From Planctomycetia bacterium (GTDB lineage Bacteria > Planctomycetota > Planctomycetia > Pirellulales > PNKZ01), in assembly GCA_021413845.1 (NCBI GenBank), contig JAIOPP010000094.1, forward strand, positions 101,186 to 165,185: a stretch of 64,000 nt of DNA, in the 5' to 3' direction. Below are positions 28,569 through 38,215 of this stretch, piece after piece. The notes under the pieces were generated by a model that worked only from the letters and a program-made list of their open reading frames with translations, was not told where the DNA came from and did no database searches. How positions within the stretch are numbered: the first letter of the stretch is position 1; every line of letters begins with the position of its first letter. A program made the translations under genes and the position numbers.

Positions 28569-29056
28569 GCATGGCACAATCGTTGATCTACGAATCGCAT
28601 AGCGAAGCCGACACGCACGCGCTCGGCCTTCGGCTCGGCGCGCTGCTGCCCGACGGCATCGTCGTGGCTTTGAACGGTCCGCTCGGTGCCGGCAAGACTC
28701 GGCTCGTGCAAGCGATCGCCGCGGCACGCGGGATCGACGCGCGCGACGTCGTGAGCCCGACCTACACGCTTGTGCAAGAGTATCGCGGACCGCGCCCCGT
28801 GTTTCATTTCGATGCCTATCGTCTGCACGACGACGATGAGTTTCTGAACCTCGGGCCGGAGGAATACTTCGTGGCCGGCGGGGTGACGATCATCGAATGG
28901 GCCGAGAAGGTGCAAGCGTGCTTACCGCGCGAGTTCCTCCAGATCACGATCCGCCCGTTCCATGCGACGGGGCGCGAGTTTACGTTCCTGGGCCATGGTA
29001 CGGCGGCGGACGAAGTGGTGCGGCAATTGAAGCCGGCACCTGAAACGCTCTCGTAA
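28565..29056 (+). CDS. tsaE: tRNA threonylcarbamoyladenosine biosynthesis ATPase TsaE
   Basis: TsaE works with TsaB, TsaC and TsaD to make the t6A modification at tRNA position 37. The 163-residue product has the P-loop LNGPLGAGKTRLVQAI (residues ~36-51), the VVSPTYTLVQEY segment, the HFDAYRL motif and the VTIIEWAEK Walker-B-like strand that define the family. Its start overlaps the thiL stop (ATGA), an arrangement that suggests coupled translation rather than shared function. The last 25 residues are variable. Confidence 0.95.
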   Translation: MSMAQSLIYESHSEADTHALGLRLGALLPDGIVVALNGPLGAGKTRLVQAIAAARGIDARDVVSPTYTLVQEYRGPRPVFHFDAYRLHDDDEFLNLGPEEYFVAGGVTIIEWAEKVQACLPREFLQITIRPFHATGREFTFLGHGTAADEVVRQLKPAPETLS

Positions 29057-29132
29057 AAAGCCTGACGCCAAATCGTCGCCCGGCGGATATACTCAGCGAA
29101 CACCGCACCTATTTTCGAGAGCCGAGGGCGTC

Positions 29133-31988
29133 ATGTCGCGATTCTTGCGTCTTGCATCGTTTACGTTGCTGCTGCTTTCGTCGGCCTTCGCCGGCGCGGC
29201 CGAGCCGGCTTACTTTTCCGTTGCCGTCGGCGATCTCGACATCAGCGAAGGAAAGCTTGCCGACGATACCGAGTTGACCGGCTATTCTTGGAGCCGGATG
29301 TCGACATCGCTACCTTATATCGTGCTCGACGGGGAAGGGGAGGCGTTTTGGTATGCGACGAGCGATTCCGGCTTCGGCGGCGGATTTCGCTTGAATGAAG
29401 ACCGCGCACAACGCGGCGTGATCGCCGTCCGCTTGCCGCATGGAAGTCGGGGCGTGTCGGGCCGATTCTTTTATCCGAAGCGCGACTTCAATTCCTACGA
29501 CGTCGTGAAGTTCAAAATCGGGGCCGATAAGGCGACGGCCGAAAAGCGGAAGGATTTTCTTACCGCCAAGCTGGATCATTATCAAAAATTGCAATCGCGC
29601 AACATTCCCGGCGCGGCTTGGTTTCGTCATGAGGGGCGCGAAGCGTCGATCGAATTGAACGGCAAGGCTTCGACGAACAGCCCGATCCCGACGGCTTCGA
29701 GAGGCTTGTTTCAACCCGGCGACGACTTCGACGACACCTATTCGCTGTTCTCGGGCAATCGAGCCATCAGCGAAAACCTGCAACTCGATCGGGTGTTGCC
29801 TGCGGCACGCGCCGGCGATGCGGCGGACGGCGGAGTCGTGGCGCTTAGCTCGATCGAAGGGGTCACGGTCAAGGAGATCGATTGGAAGCCGCTGTTGAAA
29901 GACAAGCAGCCGGCGCTCGATCCGCTGGCGACGAACGTACCGGCCGACCAGCATGTGATCTTCTTTGCCGGCTTCGAGTCGATGATGCTGTTGGCCGATG
30001 AGGCCGATCGACAAGGAACCCCCTTGCTGCAAGCCGCCGAGCCGCAGAGCCAGCAGGTGAACGTGCTCGAGCGCTACCAACGGCAGATCGGCCTCGGGCG
30101 AACCGCGCTCGGTCGGATGCTAGGGCCGCAAGTGATCCGCAGCGTCGCGATCACCGGCAGCGATGCTTACTTCCGCATCGGCACTGATTTCGCGATCGTC
30201 TTCGAGCCGCAAGACGGCGGTGCGTTGAAGCTCGCGCTGCTTGGTCAGATCACAAGTAACACGGCTGCCGAAAAGGGGCTGACGAAAGCGGGCGGCGAGT
30301 ACGGCGGTGTCTCTTATACCGCGTGGCAAACGCCCGACCGTGTCGTGAGCAGTTACCTCGCCGATCTCGGAAAAGCGGCCGTCGTGACGAACTCGCTCGC
30401 GCAATTGAAGCGGCTCATCGACGTGCAACAAGGAAAGACGCCGGCCATCGCCTCGCTCGACGAATACCGCTTCTTCCGCGATCGCTACAAGCTCGGCGAA
30501 GGAAACGAAACGGCGTTTCTCTTCTTGAGCGACGCGACGATTCGCCGCTGGTGCGGCCCGCGCTGGCGGATCGGCGACTCGCGTCGCGTGCGCGATCTGG
30601 GCGTGTTGGCCGAGTTGCAGGCGGCGAATTTGCCTAAGCTCGCCGCGGGCAAAGTCGAGCCGAGCTTGATCTCGACCGACTTGCAATTCTCGTCCTCCGG
30701 AGAAGTCCGCCTGACGACCGATGGCGTGACGTCGAGCACTCTGGGGTCGCTCGAGTTCATGACTCCGATTATCGAACTCCCGCTTGAACGGGTCACGAAG
30801 GCCGAAGCCACGGCTTATGAACGATGGCGCGACGGATATCAACGGAACTTCAGTTGGGCCTTCGATCCGATCGCGCTGCGGTTCACGGTCGACGCCGGCA
30901 AGCTTGCGGCGGATCTCACCGTGATGCCGCTTATCGACAACACCGAATACCGGGAAGCAATCGCACTCTCGCGCGGCGCGAAATTGAAAGACGACTCGGC
31001 CGATCCGCATGGTGCCGCGGTGCAGGTCGCTTTCGCGCTGAACAAAGAGGCGGCGGTCGTGAAGCAGTACGCCGGCATGGCGTCGATCTTCGTGCCGCAG
31101 TTGAAAGTCGATTTGCTCTCTTGGATCGGAAGTTGGATTTCGATCTACGCCGACGACTCGCCGATTTGGGAAGAGATCGCGAAGCTCAAGACCGAAAAAG
31201 AGATGCAAGAGTTCGTACGAGGCCGAGGTTACGACCTGCCGGTGGCGTTGAGCGTGGAAGTCTCCAGCGCATTCAAGGCGACCGCGTTTCTCGTCGGCAT
31301 TCGAGCCTTCATCGAGCAAACCGGTCCCGGCATGACGATCTGGGAGAATAAGCAAGTCGGCGAAGACTCGTACGTGAAAATTTCCCCGTCGCCGAAGGCG
31401 ATCCCGCGGGATCAGCCGGAGTCGAAGATCGCGATCTACTACGCGCTGACGGCCGAATCGCTCACGATCTCGCCGAACGAAAAGCTGATTCAAGACGTGC
31501 TGGCGCGGAAAGGGGTGCGCGATGCGAAGCCGGAGGGGGCTGCGAAACCGCAAGCGAAGGGCGATCCGAAGGCGAGTGCCGCTAGTGCGACTTGGCTGGG
31601 GGAGAATCTTTGTTTGGAGATGACGAACCTCGCGTTGCAAGTGTTCGCAGGGCTTTCGGCGCGCGAATATCAGAACAACTTGCAGCGGCTCGCCTGGGAC
31701 AATCTGCCGATCTTAAACGAAATGCATCGGCTCTATCCGCAGCAAGATCCGATCGAACTGCACGAGCGCCTGTGGGGCGTGCGGCTCACGTGCCCTGGCG
31801 GCGGGAAATACGTTTGGAACGACACCTGGCAAACGATGGAGTCGACCCTCTACGGCCATCCCGGCGAACCAAAACTCGGCTCCGGCGCACCGCCGCAACT
31901 AAGCGACTTCTCACGCGTACGCTTCGGCCTCACGTTCGAAGAACAAGGTCTGCGAGCGCGCGGCGAGCTGACGCGGAAGAAGAAGTGA
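29133..31988 (+). CDS. Large secreted protein of unknown function
   Basis: I do not recognise this 951-residue protein. It has a clear Sec signal peptide (FLRLASFTLLLLSSAFAGAA, likely cleaved near residue 23) and no further membrane helices, so it is probably periplasmic or exported. Patterned stretches include VALSSIEGVTVKEIDWKPLL, HVIFFAGFESMMLLADEAD, and FLVGIRAFIEQTGPGM, and near the C-terminus ALQVFAGLSAREYQNN followed by CPGGGKYVWN. The C-terminal end is basic. A Lys/Ala-rich linker at residues ~795-812 separates a last ~135-residue domain. It follows tsaE on the same strand after 76 bases but has no functional link I can see. I assign no function. Confidence 0.7.
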   Translation: MSRFLRLASFTLLLLSSAFAGAAEPAYFSVAVGDLDISEGKLADDTELTGYSWSRMSTSLPYIVLDGEGEAFWYATSDSGFGGGFRLNEDRAQRGVIAVRLPHGSRGVSGRFFYPKRDFNSYDVVKFKIGADKATAEKRKDFLTAKLDHYQKLQSRNIPGAAWFRHEGREASIELNGKASTNSPIPTASRGLFQPGDDFDDTYSLFSGNRAISENLQLDRVLPAARAGDAADGGVVALSSIEGVTVKEIDWKPLLKDKQPALDPLATNVPADQHVIFFAGFESMMLLADEADRQGTPLLQAAEPQSQQVNVLERYQRQIGLGRTALGRMLGPQVIRSVAITGSDAYFRIGTDFAIVFEPQDGGALKLALLGQITSNTAAEKGLTKAGGEYGGVSYTAWQTPDRVVSSYLADLGKAAVVTNSLAQLKRLIDVQQGKTPAIASLDEYRFFRDRYKLGEGNETAFLFLSDATIRRWCGPRWRIGDSRRVRDLGVLAELQAANLPKLAAGKVEPSLISTDLQFSSSGEVRLTTDGVTSSTLGSLEFMTPIIELPLERVTKAEATAYERWRDGYQRNFSWAFDPIALRFTVDAGKLAADLTVMPLIDNTEYREAIALSRGAKLKDDSADPHGAAVQVAFALNKEAAVVKQYAGMASIFVPQLKVDLLSWIGSWISIYADDSPIWEEIAKLKTEKEMQEFVRGRGYDLPVALSVEVSSAFKATAFLVGIRAFIEQTGPGMTIWENKQVGEDSYVKISPSPKAIPRDQPESKIAIYYALTAESLTISPNEKLIQDVLARKGVRDAKPEGAAKPQAKGDPKASAASATWLGENLCLEMTNLALQVFAGLSAREYQNNLQRLAWDNLPILNEMHRLYPQQDPIELHERLWGVRLTCPGGGKYVWNDTWQTMESTLYGHPGEPKLGSGAPPQLSDFSRVRFGLTFEEQGLRARGELTRKKK

Positions 31989-32007
31989 AATCGGTGAGGT
32001 CCCGTAC

Positions 32008-32766
32008 TTACTCGCCCGGATACGGTACTTCTTCGCCGCGAATCTGGCACAGAGCGTTATGAGCGGCGCGCTGTTCCGATTCCTTCTTGTTGCGGCCCCA
32101 GGCCGGCGAGTAGCGATTGCGGCCGATCACCGCGGCGATCTGGAAGCACTTACTGTGGTCGGGCCCTTTTTCGTCGAGCAGTTGATAGGTCGGCGTGCTG
32201 CCGTATTCGCGCTGCGAGAGGTGCTGCAAGAGCGACTTATAGTTCCCGGCGTTTTCCCCTCCGACCGCGATATCGATCTCCGGCGCAATGTGCCGTTCGA
32301 TCATCGAGCGGGCCGCTTCATGTCCGCCGTCGAGATACACGGCCGCGATGAGCGACTCGAATACGTCGGCCAAGAGGGACGACGGCAAGCCATCGGCGAC
32401 GGCCATTCCTTTGCCGAGCAATAGGAACTCATCGAGCCCGAGCGACTCGCTGACCTTCGCGCAAGTTTGCCGGCTGACGACGACCGATTTGATCTTCGTA
32501 AGCTCCCCTTCGAGATATTCGGGGAAGCGCGTGTAGAGCATCTCGCAAATGACGGCCCCGAGAATCGAGTCGCCGAGGAATTCGAGGCGCTCGTTCGAGG
32601 CGAGGCGATGCTGAGCGCCCGAGGCGTGCGTCAACGCGTTGCGGAGCATCTGCCGATCGCGGAAGACGTAGCCGATTTTTTGTTCGCAGCGGCCGAAGAG
32701 TTCATCAGCCTCGGAAAGGATCGGCTCGTTGACGATCGACGGACAGACGGAGTCGTTCGGACCCAT
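32008..32766 (-). CDS. rnc: Ribonuclease III
   Basis: RNase III cuts double-stranded RNA in rRNA and mRNA processing. The signature NERLEFLGDSILGAVI is present, together with LTHASGAQHR before it and ADVFESLIAAVYLDGG with the second set of metal-binding acidic residues. The C-terminal double-stranded RNA-binding domain runs from NYKSLLQHLSQ to KKESEQRAAHNAL. From ATG 32766 the product has 252 residues. An upstream ATG at 32820 would add 18 residues that do not resemble the family; neither start has a ribosome site, so the start is uncertain. Confidence 0.93.
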   Translation of the reverse strand: MGPNDSVCPSIVNEPILSEADELFGRCEQKIGYVFRDRQMLRNALTHASGAQHRLASNERLEFLGDSILGAVICEMLYTRFPEYLEGELTKIKSVVVSRQTCAKVSESLGLDEFLLLGKGMAVADGLPSSLLADVFESLIAAVYLDGGHEAARSMIERHIAPEIDIAVGGENAGNYKSLLQHLSQREYGSTPTYQLLDEKGPDHSKCFQIAAVIGRNRYSPAWGRNKKESEQRAAHNALCQIRGEEVPYPGE

Positions 32767-33324
32767 AGTTTTTTGCGTTGAACATGGGAAGGAGCACCGA
32801 GCGCTTTCGTCTGCCGGCATTAGCGCCGGAGAAAGCCGCGGAGCCCGTTCCCTTATTCAACATCGTTCCGGAGGGAGAGGGAGGAAGGTAGCGAATCTAA
32901 TCCAACCCTAATTGGCGTAGGGAGTTTTGTCAAGGAAAGTGCTTGTTTCAGGGCCTCGTCGAAGCTTGGCGTAAGTGATGGCGCAGCCCTGTTTTAGCGA
33001 GAATCGATAGGAGTCCACGGAAACAACTCGTCTTGCCCGCTCAGGGCCGGCCGGGCGAACATGAATCTCTGCAAGATTGCCCGCGCTGCGGAAACGATAA
33101 GAGGTAGACGCGTGTACAACCACGCGCAGCAGTCCGAGTCGATGACGACGATTTAAGCAAACAGCGTCGACGCGAGTTCCGTAGAAACATGAATTAAGGT
33201 CGCGACAAGGTTCGTGTTTCTCCGGAAGCTGGGTCCGACGTGCGAGGTCGAAGTAAGTTGCCGAATCAGTTCGCCGTAAGAACTTTTTAAAAATCCGTTC
33301 GCGTGTTCACAGGGAGGAAATGAA
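32767..33324. other. Divergent intergenic region between rnc and the Do-like protease
   Basis: These 558 bases hold the promoters of two divergent genes. GGGAGG at 33312-33317 is a strong ribosome site, 7 bases before the protease ATG at 33325. An alternative ATG at 33320 is out of frame. I see no RNA gene, repeat or credible small gene in the rest. Confidence 0.4.
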
Positions 33325-34914
33325 ATGACGTTGCACCAATTCACAAAACGCAGATCGCTGCTCGGCACGGGCATCTTGACGCTGGCTGTCGCAAGCGGCG
33401 GATTGCTGTGGAGAGAAGCGCATACCGTAGCGCAAGGGCCGGCGATCGTGCCGAATACGCCGGCCAACGCGGAAGCGAAGTCGCATGCCAACGGGCTCTC
33501 GCACGCTTTCCGCAGCGCCGCGACGACCATCTTGCCGACGGTCGTTACGATCGAGACTTCGACGAAGGCTAAGGTCGTGCGTAGCGACGGCCGACGCCCG
33601 AACATGGGCCCTCTGAATCCGCGCGGCGGTGCCGGCGGCGAGAATCCGTTTAAGGGGACGCCGTTCGAAGAGTTCTTCAACCAGCACGGCATGGAAGGCT
33701 TCCGCGGCGGCGATGGCCCGCAACGCTCGCCCCGTTCCGACGGAGCCGGTTCCGGCGTGATCATCGACAAGAGCGGCGTGATCCTTACGAACAACCATGT
33801 GGTGCGTGGCGCGGATGTCGTCACGGTCCGCTTGGCCGATGGTCGGGAATTCAAAGGGGTCGACATCAAGACCGACCCTCAGACCGATCTCGCGATCGTC
33901 CGCATCGAAGGGGCCGAGGACTTGAAAGCGGCCAAATTAGGGGACTCCGATAGCCTCGAGATCGGCGATTGGGTCATCGCGGTCGGCAATCCGTTCGGCC
34001 TCGAGCAAACGGTGAGTGCGGGCATCATCAGCGGCAAGGGTCGGAGCATCGGTGCGGCGCAGCGTGCCAACTTCCTGCAAACCGATGCCGCGATCAACCC
34101 GGGCAACTCCGGTGGCCCGCTCGTCAATCTCGACGGTGAGATCATCGGCATCAACACGGCCATCGCCTCCAACGGCGGCGGCAACGACGGCATCGGGTTC
34201 GCAGTTCCTTCGAGCTTGGCGAAGTGGATCGTGCCGCAGCTCATGTCGAAGAGCGGTGCGGTCGAGCGAGCCTATCTCGGCGTCGGCATCGAGCAGATGA
34301 ATAGCGAACTCGCCGGCAAGTTCGGCGTGCAACGAGGCACCGGCGTGCTCATCACCGAAGTCCATCCGAACACTCCGGCCGCCGATGCCGGTTTGAAGGA
34401 AGGGGACATCATCCTCGACTACAACGGCGTGAAGGTGCATACGCCGCGCGAGTTGCAAGAAGTGGTCGAGCGCACCGTGTTGAACACCAAGCAAAAGGCC
34501 AACGTGCTTCGCGACGGTAAGTCGATCGTCGTCGAAGTGACGGCCCGAGCCTTGCCGAAAGACTTCGGTCGCACCGCACGGCTCGACCCGGCCGAAGAAC
34601 CGGGTCCGTCGAAGAACGAGTCTGTCGCCAGCAAGGAACTCGGCGTCGAGGTCGCGAAGATGGGTGCCGACGAAGCCAAGCAACTCGGCTTTGAGGGCTA
34701 TAAGGGAGTGCTGATCACGAACGTCGATCCCGAGAGCCTGGCTCAAGAGGCCGGGCTGCGGGAAGGGATGCTGATCCGCAAAGTAGGCCAACAAGACGTC
34801 ACCTCGCCGGAGGAATTCCAAGCGGCTGTCGAGAAGCAGCCGGTTGCCGACGGGGTCTTGCTGCTCGTTCGCACGGCGAACGGAAACCGATACGTCGTGC
34901 TGAAGAATAAGTAA
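33325..34914 (+). CDS. Do-like (DegP/DegQ/HtrA) serine protease
   Basis: A periplasmic trypsin-like protease/chaperone that handles misfolded envelope proteins. The 529-residue protein has an N-terminal signal region (residues ~8-36), a glycine/arginine-rich linker around residues 90-140, and a protease domain with the complete triad: His158 (LTNNHVV), Asp188 (TDLAIV) and Ser262 (GNSGGP). Two PDZ domains follow, at about residues 315-410 (LGVGIEQMNSE) and 435-525 (LGVEVAKMGAD). The two-PDZ layout matches DegP/DegQ rather than DegS. Strong ribosome site at 33312. A terminator-like hairpin follows at 34971. Confidence 0.93.
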   Translation: MTLHQFTKRRSLLGTGILTLAVASGGLLWREAHTVAQGPAIVPNTPANAEAKSHANGLSHAFRSAATTILPTVVTIETSTKAKVVRSDGRRPNMGPLNPRGGAGGENPFKGTPFEEFFNQHGMEGFRGGDGPQRSPRSDGAGSGVIIDKSGVILTNNHVVRGADVVTVRLADGREFKGVDIKTDPQTDLAIVRIEGAEDLKAAKLGDSDSLEIGDWVIAVGNPFGLEQTVSAGIISGKGRSIGAAQRANFLQTDAAINPGNSGGPLVNLDGEIIGINTAIASNGGGNDGIGFAVPSSLAKWIVPQLMSKSGAVERAYLGVGIEQMNSELAGKFGVQRGTGVLITEVHPNTPAADAGLKEGDIILDYNGVKVHTPRELQEVVERTVLNTKQKANVLRDGKSIVVEVTARALPKDFGRTARLDPAEEPGPSKNESVASKELGVEVAKMGADEAKQLGFEGYKGVLITNVDPESLAQEAGLREGMLIRKVGQQDVTSPEEFQAAVEKQPVADGVLLLVRTANGNRYVVLKNK

Positions 34915-34970
34915 TCGATGCACGATGGTCGCTGGGGGCTATTTGCCGCCGGCGGAAGGCTGAAAACGGG

Positions 34971-35010
34971 GGGCCGAGCGGACGCTGTGAAGTGTCCGCT
35001 CGGCCCTTTG
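34971..35010 (+). terminator. Terminator-like hairpin after the Do-like protease
   Basis: A perfect 13-base-pair stem (34971-34983 with 34994-35006) with a 10-base loop lies 56 bases after the stop. The T tract is short (TTTG), so it may be a weak intrinsic terminator or an RNA-end-protecting hairpin. Confidence 0.65.
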
Positions 35011-35227
35011 CGTTGGCATGGCTGGAAACGATGAAATGCCGGTTTTACGAGACGAAAAGGGGAAAACCAGTGGCGAAAAGTCGGTTCGCCGGCGGGGGGC
35101 TACTAACCGGTTTGCTTGACTCATTCCTAAGCCGGCCAAACAATAACGATGTACTTCCGCCGGAGTAGGTATGTGTTGATCGCCGAACACGCCCGGCCGG
35201 ACCCGCATGGTGTCAGAGGTTTGAGAA

Positions 35228-36631
35228 ATGTCCGGTTTCCCACGCGTAGCCGTCGGCTCTTTGGGAAATCATCCGTCGCCGAGCCCGATCGTCTGGGCCT
35301 TGGCCGGCTTCCTCACGCAGCAGGGACGACAGGTTCGGCACTTCTTTTCGCGCGCCTGCTACTGCTCGCTTCAAGGAGCGCTGACGTCGACCGGCATGGC
35401 CTCGCGCTACATGGACTCTTGGCTGACCGGCCGCGACGACTGCCGAAGCCTCCTGGCCGAGTCGTATCAATCGGCTGAGTTTGCTCTCTTCGAAGGTTCC
35501 TTCGCCGAGTCTCGTTCTGCCGGCGAACCTGCAAGCGATGGTTATTCCGGCAGCGAACCGCACTCGAATTCCGAACGCTTGGCTCGCGGCGGCAACCTCG
35601 ACGCGCTTTGTCGCATGCTCGATCTTCCTCGGTTGATCGTGCTCGATGCGGCTCAGGCCGTCGATTGTCGTATCCCGTCTCGACCGGAAGCGGTCGACGG
35701 CGTCCTCGTCGATGGCCTCCTCGAAGACTCCCACTTCGTTCGTATTCAAACTTGCTTGGAAGGGGCCTGGGGCGTGCCGGTCGTCGGAGGGTTGCGCCGC
35801 AACGAGGCCGTGCGACAGCGGCTGGCGAGCCTACCGCCCGCGAGCGTCGTCCCGAAAGAAACGTGCGACCTACTGGTTCGCTCCTTCGCCGACTTCGCGC
35901 AACCGAGCCTGCTCGAGTCGATCACGCGGCGCGCCAACTTGCCGACGTTTCCGGCGCGCTCCGAAACGCCGCACGAATTCGCCGGCGGTTCGTTCCGGCC
36001 GACGATTGCCGTGGCGTACGACGACGCGTTTTGCGGCTACTTCGCCGACATGCTCGAATCGCTTGAGCGACATGGTGCCAAAGTCGTCGATTTCTCTCCG
36101 CTCGGCGATGAAGCCTTGCCCGAGCGTACCGACGTGGTGTTGCTCGGCTGCGGGCGACCCGACGTCCATGCCGAAGCGCTGGCGACGAACCATTGCATGA
36201 TGTCGTCGCTACGCAATTTCGCCCGTCGCGGCGGGCGCATCTATGCCGAAGGGGGCGGTTTGGCCTATCTCGGGCGAACGTTGCGCTCGGTCGCCGGCGC
36301 TTCGTTTCCGATGGTCAACCTGTTTCCGTTAGCGGCCGCACGGCGCGAATCGCACGCCGCTCCGGAGCCGATCGAGCTCACGGTCGAGGCGGAGAACTGG
36401 TTGCTGCCGGTCGGCGAATCGCTTCGCGCGTATCGGAGCGATCATTGGAAGTTCGACGTGCTGGAAGCGTCGGATGCGCTCTGCCGGGTCGACGACGAGC
36501 CCGGCCTGTTTCGTGCGGGCAACGCGCTCGGCGGCCGGCTGCAAATGCATCTCTCGGCTCAGCCTTCGCTCTTACGGAGCTTCTTTCAGCCTGCCGTGGC
36601 GGCGCCGTTTCACACGGTCGGCGTCGGCTGA
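35228..36631 (+). CDS. CbiA/CobB-like protein without active-site residues
   Basis: The 467-residue product aligns along its whole length with cobyrinic acid a,c-diamide synthase (CbiA/CobB), which amidates cobyrinate with ATP and glutamine. The glutaminase-like half is plain: IAVAYDDAFCGYFADMLESL, VVDFSPLGDEALPE, VVLLGCGRPDVHAEALATN and IYAEGGGLAYLG. However, the nucleophile Cys of the family's AECGGL is Gly342 here. The N-terminal half has the expected position and spacing of a P-loop (PRVAVGSLGNHPSPSP) but lacks GKT, and the substrate motif is also changed. Thus both ATP use and glutamine hydrolysis appear lost while the fold is kept and the frame is open. No other cobalamin genes are near. 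A regulatory or ligand-binding role is possible but is only inference. Confidence 0.75.
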   Translation: MSGFPRVAVGSLGNHPSPSPIVWALAGFLTQQGRQVRHFFSRACYCSLQGALTSTGMASRYMDSWLTGRDDCRSLLAESYQSAEFALFEGSFAESRSAGEPASDGYSGSEPHSNSERLARGGNLDALCRMLDLPRLIVLDAAQAVDCRIPSRPEAVDGVLVDGLLEDSHFVRIQTCLEGAWGVPVVGGLRRNEAVRQRLASLPPASVVPKETCDLLVRSFADFAQPSLLESITRRANLPTFPARSETPHEFAGGSFRPTIAVAYDDAFCGYFADMLESLERHGAKVVDFSPLGDEALPERTDVVLLGCGRPDVHAEALATNHCMMSSLRNFARRGGRIYAEGGGLAYLGRTLRSVAGASFPMVNLFPLAAARRESHAAPEPIELTVEAENWLLPVGESLRAYRSDHWKFDVLEASDALCRVDDEPGLFRAGNALGGRLQMHLSAQPSLLRSFFQPAVAAPFHTVGVG

Positions 36632-36948
36632 CCGACGTACAGGTCGAGCACGCGGCTCTGCACCTTGATCGCTCGAAACAATAGAAACAGCTCTTCGTAC
36701 GATAACTCCGTCGGGCTTTCTTGCGCCAGCGTTTCCAACTCTTCCGTCATCGCCGCATGCTGGTCGGTCACCGATTGCAGCCGCAGGCCGGTTCGGCGCC
36801 ATTGTTCGTACAGCCGTTCTTCTTCGAACAATTCGTCGAGGTCTTCGACACTGTTCGCCAACAGCAAACAAAGCCGCGCGACTTCGCGTGCCGAGGCGTC
36901 GGGCTGCAGCTCTTCGATTCTCGACGCCAAGTCGCGGCATGTCATCAT
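36610..36948 (-). CDS. Small acidic helical protein, unknown
   Basis: I do not recognise a family. The 112-residue product from the ATG at 36948 (another ATG is at 36945) is acidic and mostly helical with heptad-like leucines (ARLCLLLANSVEDLDELFEE, then EELFLLFRAIKVQSRVLDL). It has no signal peptide and no membrane segment. The longer frame to 37113 adds a basic, low-quality stretch and is less likely. A competing - strand frame (36572-36994) is less protein-like. It converges on the CbiA-like gene with a 22-base overlap of the ends. Confidence 0.6.
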   Translation of the reverse strand: MMTCRDLASRIEELQPDASAREVARLCLLLANSVEDLDELFEEERLYEQWRRTGLRLQSVTDQHAAMTEELETLAQESPTELSYEELFLLFRAIKVQSRVLDLYVGQPTPTV

Positions 36949-37188
36949 TAGCGAAGTTCCTGAAGCCGATCGGCTGGAAGACGTGATCGCGCATCGACGA
37001 CGAGCGTCGTTCGATTTGCGTGGCCCCGGCGGCTCGGCCGGGTTAATAGAAACCCTAGTTCGAGAATCGGCAGGAGGCAAAAAAGGTCGGCGAAAATGAG
37101 CATCTTCGGCCAAAGGGGCTCCGCTCCGTCGTCATAACCGAACCGAACGCCGCCGCCCGTGTCTTGCCATCGCGGGCCTCGCGCCGCT

Positions 37189-37380
37189 TCAGCGCCCCAT
37201 GAGCAGGCCCGCGAGCAACCCGACGGCGACGATCGTTTCGACGGCTCCCGCGATCTGTAGCGCCCGCGTGTCCGACTCGACGAGCATTCGCTTGAATTGC
37301 TCGGGAAACACGGTCAGCACGAACCCTTCGAGCAAGAAGATCGAAGCCGCGACTGAAGTGACCCAACCGACGGAATTCAT
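37189..37380 (-). CDS. Small two-helix membrane protein, DUF2065-like
   Basis: The 63-residue product has a first membrane helix (WVTSVAASIFLLEGFVLTVF), a short polar loop with PEQFKRMLVESDTRALQIAG, and a second helix (VETIVAVGLLAGLLMG). The layout and the xEGxxxxxxPxxxxRML pattern resemble the DUF2065 (YjeT) family of small inner-membrane proteins of unknown function. The ATG at 37380 begins directly before the first helix; upstream codons to 37416 are possible but not needed. It is divergent from pdxJ. Confidence 0.6.
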   Translation of the reverse strand: MNSVGWVTSVAASIFLLEGFVLTVFPEQFKRMLVESDTRALQIAGAVETIVAVGLLAGLLMGR

Positions 37381-37504
37381 AACGCTGCTCACAGTGAAAG
37401 AGGCTCGCCGCCGCATGCTCCGCCGCCTCGGGCAAGTTCGCCGCTTGTGACTCGGATGCGTACCGATATAATCGCAGTTTACCTAATTTTTCAACTAACA
37501 GCGT

Positions 37505-38215
37505 ATGGCACACCTCGGCGTCAACATCGATCACGTGGCGACGGTTCGGCAAGCTCGCCGCACCTATGAGCCCGACCCCGTTTGGGCCGCCGCGCTGGCC
37601 GAACTCGGCGGCGCCGACGGAATCACCCTGCACCTGCGCGAAGATCGCCGCCACATTCAAGACCGCGATCTGCGCGTCTTGCGCGACACGGTCACGGTGA
37701 AGCTCAACTTGGAAATGGCTTGCGACGCCGCGGTGACGCAGATCGCGTGCGAGGTGAAGCCGGACCAAGTAACGTTGGTCCCTGAGAGTCGACAAGAAGT
37801 GACGACCGAAGGAGGGCTCGACGTCGTCGGCCTTCGCGACCGCACCGCGGAAACGATCCGCCGGTTGCACGATGCCGGAATCATCGTCAGCCTGTTCCTC
37901 GATGCCGATCCGAAGCAAATTGCCTTGGGCAAGGAGCTCGGTGCCGATGCCGTCGAACTGCATACCGGCTGCTACGCGCTTGCGAAAGGCGGAGCCCGTG
38001 CCACGGAGCTGGCGAAGCTGACGGCCGCCGCCAAGCAGATCGGGGCCGCGGGGATGACGTTGCACGCCGGTCACGGGCTCAACTACCAAAACGTTCGTCC
38101 GATCGCCGATTTGCCCGCGATCGACGAGCTCAACATCGGCCACAGCATCGTCGCTCGCGCGATCATGGTCGGCTTTCGAGAAGCGGTGCGCGAGATGAAG
38201 GAATTGATCAAGTAA
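37505..38215 (+). CDS. pdxJ: Pyridoxine 5'-phosphate synthase
   Basis: PdxJ condenses 1-deoxy-D-xylulose 5-phosphate with 3-amino-2-oxopropyl phosphate to make pyridoxine 5'-phosphate. The 236-residue protein has all family landmarks: [15 protein letters not shown] at the N-terminus, [48 protein letters not shown] and [12 protein letters not shown]. It forms a TIM barrel. Presence of PdxJ means the DXP-dependent vitamin B6 route rather than the PdxS/PdxT route. It is followed after 71 bases by dapA on the same strand. Confidence 0.96.
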   Translation: MAHLGVNIDHVATVRQARRTYEPDPVWAAALAELGGADGITLHLREDRRHIQDRDLRVLRDTVTVKLNLEMACDAAVTQIACEVKPDQVTLVPESRQEVTTEGGLDVVGLRDRTAETIRRLHDAGIIVSLFLDADPKQIALGKELGADAVELHTGCYALAKGGARATELAKLTAAAKQIGAAGMTLHAGHGLNYQNVRPIADLPAIDELNIGHSIVARAIMVGFREAVREMKELIK

